NCBI GenBank assembly: GCA_029204225.1
Contig: CM055093.1
Span: 20,434,595 to 20,498,594, forward strand
Direction: 5' to 3'
Source: Diphasiastrum complanatum
Lineage: Eukaryota; Streptophyta; Lycopodiopsida; Lycopodiales; Lycopodiaceae
Length of the DNA: 64,000 nt
This document shows, in pieces, positions 30,459 through 44,752 of the stretch. Each line of letters starts with the position of its first letter. Position 1 is the stretch's first letter. The position numbers and the translations under genes are program-made. The notes under the pieces were generated by a model that ran no database searches, was not told the origin of the DNA, and was given only the letters and a program-made list of their open reading frames with translations.

Positions 30459-31311
30459 CATGTGTGCATCCCCATCCTCTTGAAAAAGCCACAAAACAAA
30501 TCTATTTTAAGATTTCAAAATGTTCTTTTTACAATTTGAGTTTTTTTCATGTGCACATGAATGATTTGCCAAAGTAATTGACAAAAAAAGTATCCCATCA
30601 AATTTCAATTTTTCTGACATTTTTTTTTCATGAACCAATATTTCATGGAATCCAAATTGAATAAATTTTCTGACAACCCCTTTCATTTTCAGATTTCTAT
30701 AATTAGCTTTGTAACATTCACATCTTTCTTATTTTACCTCAGAATTCAGTGTGGTTTAAAGCAAAAATGATTAATTTGATGAGTTTAACATTAACCAATT
30801 ATTTGTAGACTAGTAATCATTATCCAATCTAAAAAACAAAAAATTCAACTCTGTCAAAATTGCTATATTTATATTTTCTATTCTTTTTTTAAAAAATTTC
30901 ATATCTTCTTCATTTGAGTTTGGATCTCAATGCAGTACAAAGCAAAATTCTCAACTCAATAAGCTTGATGTTGTAGGGTTTTTAAAAGTTGTAATCTTTG
31001 AACTCTTAAAATAGGACAAACACCTAAATCATTGTCTTGAAAGTCTACATTTCCATAAGATTTTAAGATAATTTGAAATAGAGTAATCGAAGAATCCTTG
31101 ATACTTTACAGACTATCGACATATATTTCTTTTGACCCAACTAGGATAGAACATGCTCAATTCTTTGCACAAGTTTTTTCTACATGCCAATGACATGAAT
31201 ATGGAGTAAAGCCAAAAACTTCAAGACTACTCCATCCCTTACCCAAAATAGATGCTTCTCGGGAACATATTGCAAAGGAAATGAAATGATTTGGGAAATT
31301 CTTGATAGGTC
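30456..31311. other. Flank before the inverted duplication
   Basis: AT-rich, no gene. It has no counterpart at the outer edge of the right arm, so the duplication starts after it. Confidence 0.4.
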
Positions 31312-31564
31312 CTAGTAAGCAAGCATAATCCTTTCCATGTATAAAGAAAAAGGGACTTGATGCCACATGCTTATACATTTAGGACGACGTCTTTAAGTTA
31401 CATGTGGCTTCCAAGTGTATTGTATCAGGATGCTAGATTTATTAATGACTTTTGAAGAGCTATGTTTGATATTTTAGGCACGACTTTGAAATAGGCTTCC
31501 TCTTTCCACCTTCAAACAAAGTGAATTGACCAATCAAAGCAAGGGATTGAAAATAAACTTCTAT

Positions 31565-31815
31565 GGGAAGAATTCCTTCCTATTGCAAAATTTCCTTGTG
31601 ACAAAATTGTGAATGCTGTTTTTGGTAAACCCAAATTACCATCTATGGTTATGTTTAAAGAATTTCTGTTTTTCCTATGGAATTTGATCATGATAACAAA
31701 TAATCTTATGGCATATTACGGTTGCAATATCTTGAGCACAAATAAAAACCAAAAGAAGCATGCAAGTTTGTGTCAGAGGGTGATAAACTACCAAGAAGGG
31801 ATTGTGTTCTCTTGA
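31565..31815 (+). pseudogene. Uncharacterised exon-like remnant, left-arm copy
   Basis: Frame with WEEFLPIAKFPCDKIVNAVFG, then KPKLPSMVMFKEFLFFLWN, NLMAYYGCNILSTNKNQKK and SLCQRVINYQEG. The right-arm copy (54311-54610, minus) keeps the same residues plus CVLLKLGKK. Conservation of the amino-acid text suggests a once-coding exon. No family recognised. Confidence 0.5.
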
Positions 31816-32523
31816 AACTTGGCAAGAAGCGGCTAAGAAAGAAAAAAGGTAAGCTCGTTGGCTATGACATTTTTTTGATGCTTTTCAAATTAAAAAAATC
31901 TCACTTGTGAAGAGGTACTTGTAGAATAAAATATCCATGACAAGTTCCATATGATCTTGTTGAAGAAGTATGTTGGACTAGTACAACACAAGTTCCTCAA
32001 GACCGGTGACATGTCTATTGTATACATCTCTTAGCTTATATTGCCCAATCTCAAGATTGGTGATATGTATATAGTAGAGCCATTGCATGCTCATGTTTTA
32101 AATTTTCAACTTTAGCTCACAATTGATGTACTCAACTTCAATCTACGCAATAGATCGGTTGTTTGCTCCTTATATTGGACTGTTTTAGTCTGAGGAATTA
32201 CTTTTGAATCTCCCACCTCAAATGGAAAGTTGACCATGCTATCATGGCCATTCACCCCCAATCCACCTCTATTAAACTGTACAATTTAAATAGTCCCAAT
32301 AATTAAAATATATCTTGGCAATCTAATCAGTAAGCTTGGAAATATTCAACTTGACCGTAGTCCATTGAGTGTAAAAATAATAATGATCAAGATTAATAAG
32401 GGTACTATGTGATTGTGTGTGGATTATTGACCTCGCAATAAGCTCACAAGAAAAAAAGAATCCATTACCACATATGGATGATGTTTTAGATCAATTAAAC
32501 GAAATTGTAAAAATGACTTGATC

Positions 32524-32615
32524 ATAAACCCTAACCCTAAACCTCAAACCATGAACCCTAAACCCTAAACAATGTGCTACCTTTTTTAGATTGCTACCCT
32601 AAATCCTAAACTCAC
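32524..32615. repeat. Interstitial telomere-like repeats (CCCTAAA)
   Basis: Degenerate copies of accctaaacc, including aaccctaaccctaaacc and gaaccctaaaccctaaac. This is the Arabidopsis-type plant telomere motif. The right arm has the inverse at 53371-53450. Confidence 0.75.
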
Positions 32616-34454
32616 TAAACTTGCAAATAACTTACTCATAGATTTCCAAGGCCCTTTGCTTTCTTGCTTCTATACATATCCAATTGATATATTACTAGTT
32701 TATCTTATTCTACAACCCCATGTTCGTACCTCTCCACAATAGTCATCCACTTGGCATCAACATCCACATTGAAAATCGTGAACACATGCCTAAACCCTAA
32801 ACTCAAAACCATTCCGAATGCAGCAGAATGCAGTAGCAGCAATGCGTAATGCATCATCTTCCATCTAGCAAGACAAAAACCGTAAAACAATTATACTTGA
32901 GAGGAATCAAAAGTAGTGCATGACCTCACTCAATCAGTCATTTGATCCATCAATTTATACACAAATCAATCAAAGGCTCCTACTATCAATATCGCATCAA
33001 TTCAATAGCTAAATAATCATATTACCACTCACAAATCTAAAAGCAGCATAAAAAAGCACTTGAATAGATCAAATAACAATTCATTGATAATTGTAGGAAA
33101 TCATAATATGCTTAGAGAGGAGCATATGCATCATAGAAATTGGTAAAGAGAACTATGTCTACATTTGCTAAAGCAATTGTCTAAAATAAGTCTTGTCCAT
33201 TGCATCACAATGTGTGGGTGGAGTTGTTGACCATACTCGAAACCTAGCCACTACGTAGCGACATCTTGGGAGCTTGCTTCTCGCTTAATGTTGCCCAGAT
33301 GGCATTGCTAGACTGTATATGTCGTGTATAGCCTACTAATTGTGTAACTCAATATGAAAAAAAAAGGACTCTGAATTAAGTTAATATTAAATAGCTATTA
33401 ATTACTCGTAATATGAAAATGTAGTTTTGTAGCATATAATAAATTGTCTTTGATAAATTTTGTATATAAAAAAATATTCTTTTTAAAACGGTATCGTATA
33501 TATGTTTTGTTCATTTGAAGAAATTTTTTTTTCCAATGTTCATGACATATGATAATGGAAGTTATTACTAGTTGAATAATGGGCTTTCAATTGGAGACCT
33601 TGATAAAATCATGTGTCTAATCATGGCTATGACACCAATTATTGATCTTGATGGACCTCATTTGTCAAGATCTATGAACCAAAGCAATCTCATGAATATG
33701 TCCACATGCACACTGTTACAAACTCAAATACACGTAAAAATCATATGTTGAAACATGGATTTTGACGAACAACGTTCGTCAAGATCCATGAATGAGAGCT
33801 CTTTCTATCTCTCTCTCAGTTTTAATATAAATTAAAATGATTATCATATTAAAGAATGTTGCAAAAATCCAAAGTATGTCTTATAAGATGGTTTTAATAG
33901 ATAACAATTAAATTTTGTTACAATTTATAAAGCTACTTAAAATTTTATAAATCTTGAACTTCATAAAATGATTTATTAATCCATAGAAATAAGAGTATTG
34001 ATATATATTTTTAGTTTTTAAAAAACTTAAAAAATAGGTGGTTTTTAAAATGACATGCACAAAAAAAAGGGTTTTTCAAAAGTGGGTGCATTTTTAGGAG
34101 TTTTCACAAAAAATCTTAAATACCTTAGGAGAACCTCGCAAACTTTCTCACTCAACTCGCAACAGTATTTTGTGGAGAAACTAATATCTAGCACACATCA
34201 AGGACCATTTGTCCAAAAAGAAACAACTTTGAGACTCTAAGAGTCCTGGTTACAATTGTTAGTAACCATTATTATAATTATCAGACTTGTAATCATGTAC
34301 TTGATACATACTTTTGTAATATTTTGTAGATATTACAATGACCATCATGATCAATCATGATGCTTTTGATCTCAAAAGCGATCTTCATCAATGTACAAAT
34401 GCACGTTCAGTCTGTTGGAATATCAATCCACACTCTAGAGAGAACTATCAAATA

Positions 34455-34527
34455 GGGTGGATAGCTCAGTGGTAGAGCATCTCATTCAGTATGAGGGAGG
34501 TCCTGGGTTCGAATCCTAGTCTGTCCA
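34455..34527 (+). tRNA. tRNA-like sequence in the TRIM 5' LTR
   Basis: Folds as a 73-base cloverleaf: acceptor GGGTGGA/TCTGTCC (with G-U pairs), D arm GCTC/GAGC, anticodon arm TCTCA/TGAGG with loop TTCAGTA (CAG in anticodon position), T arm CTGGG/CCTAG with loop TTCGAAT. A box TAGCTCAGTGG and B box GGTTCGAATCC fit Pol III consensus. There is no long variable arm, so a working tRNA-Leu is unlikely. Confidence 0.75.
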
Positions 34528-34714
34528 TCCAAATTATGATTTGTGAATTTCTAACATGGTATCAGAGCCAAGTTAGACCTAACAGTTCATGGTGTCAAAG
34601 CCATGGTTAGGTGGCCCAAGTTGTGGGGCATGTGACAGTTAGGACCCCAACTAAGTGTGGCTTGAGGGGGGGTGTTGGAATATCAATCCACACTCTAGAG
34701 AGAACTATCAAACA

Positions 34715-34787
34715 GGGCAGATAGCTCAGTGGTAGAGCATCCCATCCGATATGAGGGAGGTCCTGGGTTCGAATCCTAGTCTGTCCA
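34715..34787 (+). tRNA. tRNA-like sequence in the TRIM 3' LTR
   Basis: Same fold with acceptor GGGCAGA/TCTGTCC, A box TAGCTCAGTGG and B box GGTTCGAATCC. The anticodon loop is TCCGATA, with C instead of the universal T33 and one mismatch in the stem. This favours a promoter role over decoding. Confidence 0.75.
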
Positions 34788-34979
34788 TCCATATTATGAT
34801 TTATGGATTTCTAACATAATTTAATAAAGTATGTTCTACAATAATGTCCCAGTATCATTCAAAGTTTGGTTGTGATCTGAATAAGTACTATAGTTGTTGA
34901 GGCACATCTTATCGCAATGTGAAATTTATGTATTTTCGCAATATCAATTGGATTTATTATATTGATTGTATGTTATCTC

Positions 34980-35166
<187 letters not shown>

Positions 35167-36199
35167 CCTCCCTATGCCTCTACCCTTGCGTCCTCCCTGT
35201 GCACTCCCTTTGCGATATTAGCAGAGTAGGAGTACCATATGGGGAGAGTAGGAGTGTCATATGGGGGGAGTAGGAGTGACATAACGAAAGAAAGAGAGGA
35301 GAGTGGTGAACAGGTTTGGATTTTGAATCCTTCCCAACCCTTTACACTTGATTTTCCATTCATAAAAATGCATTTTTATTTTAACCTTTCCAGTAGAAAG
35401 TATGTTAATTTAAAAGATCTTCAGAGTGCCCTTAAAATTTAGTGAGATATTTGATAATGAAAGTCCGTTTTGTTTAATACCTTTCACCATGAAAGTATAT
35501 ACTTACACTTTGTCATATATACTTATACCAAATTGATGCATACTATGTCATGCACCCTACTCCATGCATAAAAGATTCCATTCCACATTTTTGAACTAAA
35601 AGATGTTCATGTAGGAGGATGCACCCATGCCACCATGCATGCATCCTCCTATCCCATGCATAGGCATAATTGTCACACACAAATAAAACCATGACAAAAT
35701 AATCCTCAAACATATAGATTGGTTTTTAGCTTTATTTAGCTTTTTTTCTCTCTCTCTCTGTGACGTTTTATGTCAGCAAAGCATGACATTTTTGTCAGCA
35801 CACACACAAGGTCACACAAATAGTTTTTTACTATATAGATTTGTGTGTTGGTATCAAATTATTCTGAGTTTGGTCTTGACCTGAACAATTATTATTACAA
35901 TCGTTATTTTAGAAAATCTTATTGCGAACTATGTGAATGTATATGAACTCGGTGCAGGAATGTTTGGATTCAATGTAATTGTATATTAGCTCAATTGTTT
36001 ATTAGTTGTTGCACAAAAAGAAGTCATTAATCAATCTCAAAATGATTGTAGTTATTTTGAAACATCTATTTGTTTAATGATTGATATCAGCTTGCACTAT
36101 AACCGAAGAAAAACTTTGACTTTTAGTTATTCTTCAAAAGGGGGGCCTTTGGATGGCATTTTCAAAAAAAAGTCCAAAAAAAATGGAAAAGTCATAATC

Positions 36200-36956
36200 A
36201 CTTGATCCAGTGTTACTTTAGATCAACAACAGATTGATAATCAAGATCAATGTCAAGATCTAAGGCAAAAACACAAATCTACATGCATACATTCATCACC
36301 TAAGTATTTTCACACGTGTGGAAAGTACTCATGAAAAAAACTAAGTATGAAAATCAGTTGCTCTCGGGTAGAGAGAGAAAGTGCCCATCAAGCCTCGAGT
36401 AGAGAGAGAAAGTAAAATAGTCGCAATTTTCCAAATCTCCATTAACTCTCAAAAACTCAATACAAGAATCCATCTACATGTAGTATATCGAGGTAGTCCA
36501 AGCTCAATTCCTATTGGACCCCTTTTCTAGCACCCCTCTAATCCTATTGGATGAGTGATTCATCATCTCTTGATCTTGATTGGACCCATCTAACAAATCT
36601 TTCACTTATGATTGGACCCTTGACTCTTTGCCAACACATTGACTTTGATCACTCATCAAATCTAACTTTGACACTTGTAAACAACCTAACTAGCTCGAGG
36701 TACATCATAATTGACTTTTGGCCTAATGATGATAATACATGTGTACTTGACTATTTGACCTCTAAAGCCAAAATTGGTGCTATCAACTAGCTACATCAAG
36801 ATGCTTAACTACAAAACTTTGTGACACCCCTAAATTCAACATGATTAATCTAATTTGACTATTTTTCACATGTGGGAACATGCTCCACATGTGTGAGATT
36901 TACTCACAAATAAGGATTGCAAAATAATAAAGCTATATTTTGCCATATTTTTCACA
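36200..36956 (-). repeat. Copia LTR, left-arm copy
   Basis: On the minus strand it starts TGTGAAAAATATGGC at 36956 and carries paired LTR landmarks (cacacgtgtg at 36311, 'ctctctacccgag' inverted near 36370). No primer site or PPT is adjacent. The inverse copy is at 49339-50090. Confidence 0.7.
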
Positions 36957-36964
36957 ATATTTAC

Positions 36965-37222
36965 CATAGATGAGAAAAATTAAGTGGGACTTGGATTCCA
37001 CTAGATCAAGATCTTGAAATGGAGAGTCGCACAAATAAAAAAGAGGTGCACATCATATACAATAAAGAGGTTATAACTATGATTGAAGTGGAAGAACATT
37101 GGAGCCTAAATTATAGCAGAACAAAGCTTGTCCTAATATACAAAGATCTTTTACCTGAGTACTTAAAATTCATCATAAATAAAAAATTTGATAATAATTC
37201 ATTGCTTATTAGTTTCTACTAA
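36965..37222 (+). pseudogene. Cassette-gene fragment, left-arm copy
   Basis: Reads ESRTNKKEVHIIYNKEV and EVEEHWSLNYSRTKLVLIYK, matching the second part of the 12.1-13.4 kb gene. It abuts the start of the LTR at 36956. Confidence 0.75.
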
Positions 37223-40002
<2,780 letters not shown>

Positions 40003-40530
40003 ACGCTCTCGGGCCCTATATGAGTATCAGGCCTGTTTTTGGGCCCTAAATGAGCTTGTTTGAAATCCAGAAGAGTCTAGATTGTGTAGCAACTGGTTTC
40101 AAATCAATTGGATCTTCCAATCAAAAGTTATAGCCAATTGAATCAAGGTGGGTAGGGCACCCAACCAGGTTGGGCACATCTATCTTTGTCTCTATCTTGT
40201 TTATTTGATTCAAAAAATCAAAAAAGGCTTGCCAATCCCGTCTATTTGATACATAGTCATCTTTTTGAGGTCATAGCCACAATGTTTCCTACAATTGCAT
40301 TGTATTTGAATGATTTGTGGATTATTTGAGTGTTTCACATGTGCCAAAGGTAGTTTGACCCAAAATTTGCCTATACTCCATCAATAGATGAGAGGTTGAT
40401 CTAGTTTGGGAGAGATTAGTAGAGTTATTGGGATCTATCTCACATTTTGTTGCAAGATCTTGCATAGGAGTTGGTAGTACACCTTTATTTGATCCTATAG
40501 TGAGAGAGAAACAACATTTTATTGTCTCAT
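40003..40530 (+). repeat. Copia leader fragment, left-arm copy
   Basis: Matches the A1 leader 17080-17500: caatcaaaagttata, gggtagggcacc, tactccatca, ttgttgcaagatcttgcataggag, gatcctatagtgagagaga. It stops at the insertion point of the next element (gtctcat). The inverse copy is 46725-47225. Confidence 0.8.
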
Positions 40531-43500
40531 TGTGAAAAATGCAAAAATAAGCTTGGTAGAGGCCAAAAATCTTGTATAGATAAACACACATGTGTGGAGC
40601 CTGTTCCCACATGTGAAACTAGTGTACTTGTCATGTACCATAATCATATAGGATGTACATATGATTTAATTCAAGTTCTAGTGGCTAAAAAGGCCAAAAA
40701 CTAGTTTTCTAGACATATGACACATGGCATCAATCTATTGATTGCATGAGCCACATCCTTTGGTTAGGTGTCATATCCCATGTGTAGACGATAGCTCACA
40801 CATGTGGAATAAGCTGAAGTAGGCTAATTTTGAGTTCTAGAAGATTTCCAAGTAGATCTCCATATAGAAGGAAAATAGACCAAAAGTGCTCAAAATAGAA
40901 GGTTTTGTCCAAGTGTCAGTTTTGCATGATGAATCATCATATGACAAAGCACCTTCACACATGTGGGATCAGAGGGATGATCAGTACCACGAGCTCCCAC
41001 TTATTGTATATATAGAGCCACATTTGGCCATAATTATTGAGAGACACCAATCTTGGTTTTGGAAGCAATTTTAAGTGACTCTCTCCATTTGTCTACATTT
41101 GTTTTGATTGTTTTGAGGTTCTATCAATGTGTACTTGATTTTCAGGTTGGATTTTGTACTCAGACAGTGTTTCACATGTGTGAAACCAGAAAGTACACCT
41201 ACCTTCAATTAATGATTGTTCTTGTTAGGATTTTGTGTCTAGAATTGATCTAAATTATCTTAATCGGAGGTAGATTGATAGATCAAGTAATCTGACAACC
41301 AATCCCTCTTGAGGATCAGATTAGGATCCACTCTTGGTCCTTTTTGTACTTTTTCCACATGGTATCAGAGCCTAGTACAAGAGGTTTTGTTGAAATTGAT
41401 AGGGTTAATCCAAATCAAAGCCAAAATTAGCAATTTTTTGGAAACTAGTCAAATTTTGTGTAGCGAGTTGGATTTGATAGCTATCCTCAAAATTTTTGGT
41501 CCAAATCTTGTTGTGGGCTGTAGGAACCTTTTTCACACGTGTGAGGCCGTACATCCCCTGTTTTGACTAATAAATTTCAAAAATTTGTAGAATTTGACTC
41601 ATATACCCAATTTGAGTGATTTTTGGTGCAAAATCAAGCATTTTCTATAGAGAATCTAATCCCTTGATTAGTTCTTGGATTAGATCAGCCAAAAAATTAA
41701 AATTGAAGCTTGAAATAGGTGCATTAATTGATCTTCTCTGATTTTTTGAGTGTATGTTGAAGTTAAGAGAAATTTTGCTGAAAATCATAGATGAAGGAGT
41801 GATATGCAAGGTGAGAGGTTGAAATCCATTGTACCATCACTCTATATTTGTTCAAGAGTGATAGGGTAAAGTTTAGAAGCATCAATTTGCTAGAAAACAT
41901 CCTTGGATCTGTCCTCCAAGTGAAACCTTTGAGAGTTTCTAGTGCATATAGAGCATCTATGCAGATCTTTTGTAGAATTTGACATAGATTGGCTTCAATT
42001 GAAAGTTCTAGAAAAGAGATTGAGATCCAAGTCACATTATTCAATCCTACTCAATTTGTTTGAGTGTTTGTGAGGTTTGAAAAGAGTCATTAAGGTGTTT
42101 ATGGCAAATGTGTAGAGAGAGATCCAATTTTCTAAGAGTTCCTTCCTTTGTAGAAGGCAAGATCTAGAAGCTCATTTTGTGTTGTTATTGGTGGAGAATT
42201 TGTATTCTCCTAGGTGAACAAATCTTTCTAAGTGGCATTAGCTCTTTGAAGCACAATCTTAGTGAGAAAAATCACAACTTTTGATTTTGAATTTCATTCC
42301 AAGTCTTAAAAGGTAGAGTAATTGGTGGGATCCAATAGGAGTGATTGAATTCAATTTGTTGAGCAAAAATTGACATAGTATGTATGAAACTCAAATTAGT
42401 TCTATTCAACTTTCTTTGTGAAAGTGTGAGGGTCAATTTGTGATCCCATTGGATGTCTAGAATGAGGAGGAGTCCATATTTGAGTATTCATGCATGGTTG
42501 AGATCTTTGTGAATCTCTAGTTGTCTAAATTTTTAAGCTTTGTGAAAAATTGGTGGTATAGTTTGTTGTCAAATCAAATCAAATTCATTCTAAATCTCAA
42601 GTGTGAGATTATTTGGGTCAAGAGTGAGTCCAAAAGAAGTGATTAAGTTTTATTTTCATGTATTTGAAACAAAACCCATCTTTTGTTCAAGAATCTCAAG
42701 TGTTGAGAGAACTAGTCAAGTGAAAAGGAAAATCTAGGTGTCAAATCTTTTTCATATCCATTTCAACTTTCAAAAGAAAGAGTCATTGGTATTTGATGAG
42801 TCCAATAGGAGATTGGATCTGATTTCTTTAGTGATTCGATTCAAAGATTGTGTGCTTTTTTCTTAGTGATCAAAGCAAAGTTTCCAAGTGACTAGTCATT
42901 ACTGTGAAGATTGATTCTTAGGTTTGTGAGCTAGATCTTTTGTAGATCCTTCTAGATTGTTGAAGATGTTCAAATCTAGTCTCTTGAAAGTCACAAATTA
43001 CATTTGTAGAATCATATCACAGGTTTTTATTCACATGGCATCAATAGGTGGCATCCTATTGAAGGAAAGAAAGGATATTGAGTGCAACCTTTGTGGCAAG
43101 GGAGGATATTTTTTCTCAAGATGCTACAAAAAGAAGACCAGTTCATCCAAGGAGAACCAAAGCGAGGGGGCCGAGGTGAAGGATGGAACTTCAAGTTCAA
43201 AATGCAAATACAAGAAGGACAAGTCCAAGGAAAGGTGTTTTCTTTGTGGAAAGGTGAATGAGGCTTGGAGTCTCACAAGGACTTGCAAGATTTGTCTTCA
43301 AGAATCCATTACATCACATGTCAAATATTTTGAAATTTTTCATTTGGAAGTGCATTGTTTGGTTCAAGATGCAAAGATAGATGTCACTTTCATGAAAGTA
43401 ACTTGGATTTATTTTATGTCCTTGGAAAGTATTTTGCTTGGAACTTTGGACAAGTTCAAGCTTATTGTTATTATCCAAGAGAAATCATTCAAGAATAAGG

Positions 43501-43572
43501 AGCAATCACAAAATGAAAATAGTTTCATTTATGCTCTCATGTCAACTTATGAAGAACCATTTTGCTTTGAAG
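40531..43572 (+). mobile_element. Truncated N1-family element (plus orientation)
   Basis: 5' LTR 40531-41359 (TGTGAAAAATGC..TTTTTCCACA), primer site TGGTATCAGAGCC at 41360, a leader of about 1.6 kb, and the first part of an N1-like frame. Inside the frame the sequence switches at about 43572 to CACTA sequence, so the 3' half and 3' LTR are gone. It inserted in the copia leader after gtctcat. Confidence 0.85.
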
Positions 43573-43575
43573 GTG
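43035..43575 (+). pseudogene. N1-like frame, 5' part only
   Basis: From MASIGGILLKERKDIECNLC it matches N1 residue for residue over long stretches: KENQSEGAEVKDG, ERCFLCGKVNEAWSLTRTC, LEVHCLVQDAKIDVTFM. The knuckle is altered: CNLCGKGGYFFSRC lacks the zinc-binding His, replaced by Tyr. The match ends at FCFE, where the CACTA piece begins. Confidence 0.85.
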
Positions 43576-44752
43576 CCATTCACATCACATGATCGCGAGG
43601 GGGACATGGATGACATGATGGATGCATTCTTCACAAACGCACCCGAGGCCACATTAACAAGAGAAGAAGAGATGATGTGTGGCTTGGCATCCACTCCTTT
43701 GTACGAGGGTGGACAAATGTCAAAGTTGCGAGCTTGTTTGCTACTTTTGAACTTGCAAACTAAGTATGGGTGGTCAGATGAGAGCGTCACAGATTTGTTT
43801 GGGTAAGCTTGCTAGCTTCATGTGTGTTATAGACAAATTGCTCTAATCTCTAATGATGACGTTGAGCATGATGCATCATCATCAGATGGTTCGATGACAC
43901 ATGACACGCCTTCTCAATCTCACTCGTTGTCACCGTCACCATTAGCTTTTGAAGATCATCTTATTAATGATGAAGCTATAGGAGATATTTGGGTAGAATT
44001 AGAGATAGACTCATTTGGTTTGGTGGATTTGTCGCATGATGATGCGGCAAATGATAATGATGAACCACCAAATGAATAAGTGAGACCAAACAATGTATTT
44101 CAACTCATTGTAATATTAATCATATTGCTCACAGATGCAATTACACTTTAATAATTGACTACTTGACATCGAACAAGAAGTTGATGCATGTGAGTACAGA
44201 ATTTGTGATCATCATTTTTTTGTGATACATAAATTTCTTTATTCACTTGTGCATATGGCAACCAATGTTGATAAAAAAATGGAATTCAATGTATTGATAG
44301 GTAACAGATTCTAAAAGTGAGATCCATTTACATTTTGTTTTATACTATGGTTTTATACCAAGGGGCCTTTTTTTTCATTAGTCTCGGTATTACCCTCAGT
44401 TAGCAGAGTGTCCTGAATGCCTCTGGCCACCTGGACCCTCTTTATAACCCTCTCTATAAATGTCTCAAAAACAATTGGTAGGCTTATACCAACGTCAGCC
44501 TCGGTATACTCCTCAAATTAGCTTCAGTATTTTGATGTATGTTCCAAGACCCTCTAGTGAATTTATAACCCTCTCTATATCTCTCTCTATAAATGTTTCA
44601 AAACCAAGTCCAAATTTGGTAGGCTTATTCCGAGGCCAAACACCGGACCCCAAGCTCGAGATTCCACTCCCCCCCGCGACTCATTTTAAAAACTATCTTT
44701 CAAAGAAATGCTAAAAAAAAGCCTTGGTAGTCGCCCGTCCTCTTGTAGTGTT
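43573..44752 (+). mobile_element. CACTA (En/Spm) transposon 3' fragment
   Basis: 43600-43806 encodes EATLTREEEMMCGLASTPLYEG, SKLRACLLLLNLQTKYGWSDES, the N-terminal hallmark of TNP2-type CACTA transposases (PLY.G...SKL..L..L.L...GWS..S). A donor-like gtaagc follows. A second frame (43822-44076) is acidic and ends DEPPNE. The right end, gtcgcccgtcctcttgtagtg, is the inverse of a CACTACAAGA terminus. The rest of the transposase and the left end are missing. The right end sits inside the LTR remnant of the next element. Confidence 0.8.

Larger units (their letters stand above)
34413..34816 (+). mobile_element. TRIM element with tRNA-like LTRs, left-arm copy
   Basis: Two 144-base LTRs (34413-34556 and 34673-34816) with TGTTGGAATATC..TTTCTAACA ends enclose 116 bases. 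The inner part starts with the primer site TGGTATCAGAGCC and ends with the purine tract ttgagggggggt. There is no coding capacity: this is the structure of a terminal-repeat retrotransposon in miniature. Each LTR contains a 73-base tRNA-like sequence. The target duplication is worn here (CAGTC/TAATT) but exact in the right-arm copy (CAATT). Because both arms hold it at the same place, insertion preceded the inverted duplication. Confidence 0.93.

Noticed and set aside
30205-30540. Frames rich in Arg-Glu or Ser-Leu repeats (also near 35.0, 38.2, 50.7 and 55.5 kb)
   Set aside because: They are translations of pure CT/GA microsatellites, not genes.
34455-34527. Functional tRNA-Leu(CAG) gene
   Set aside because: The fold lacks the long variable arm of tRNA-Leu, anticodon loops vary among the four copies, and each copy is inside a TRIM LTR.
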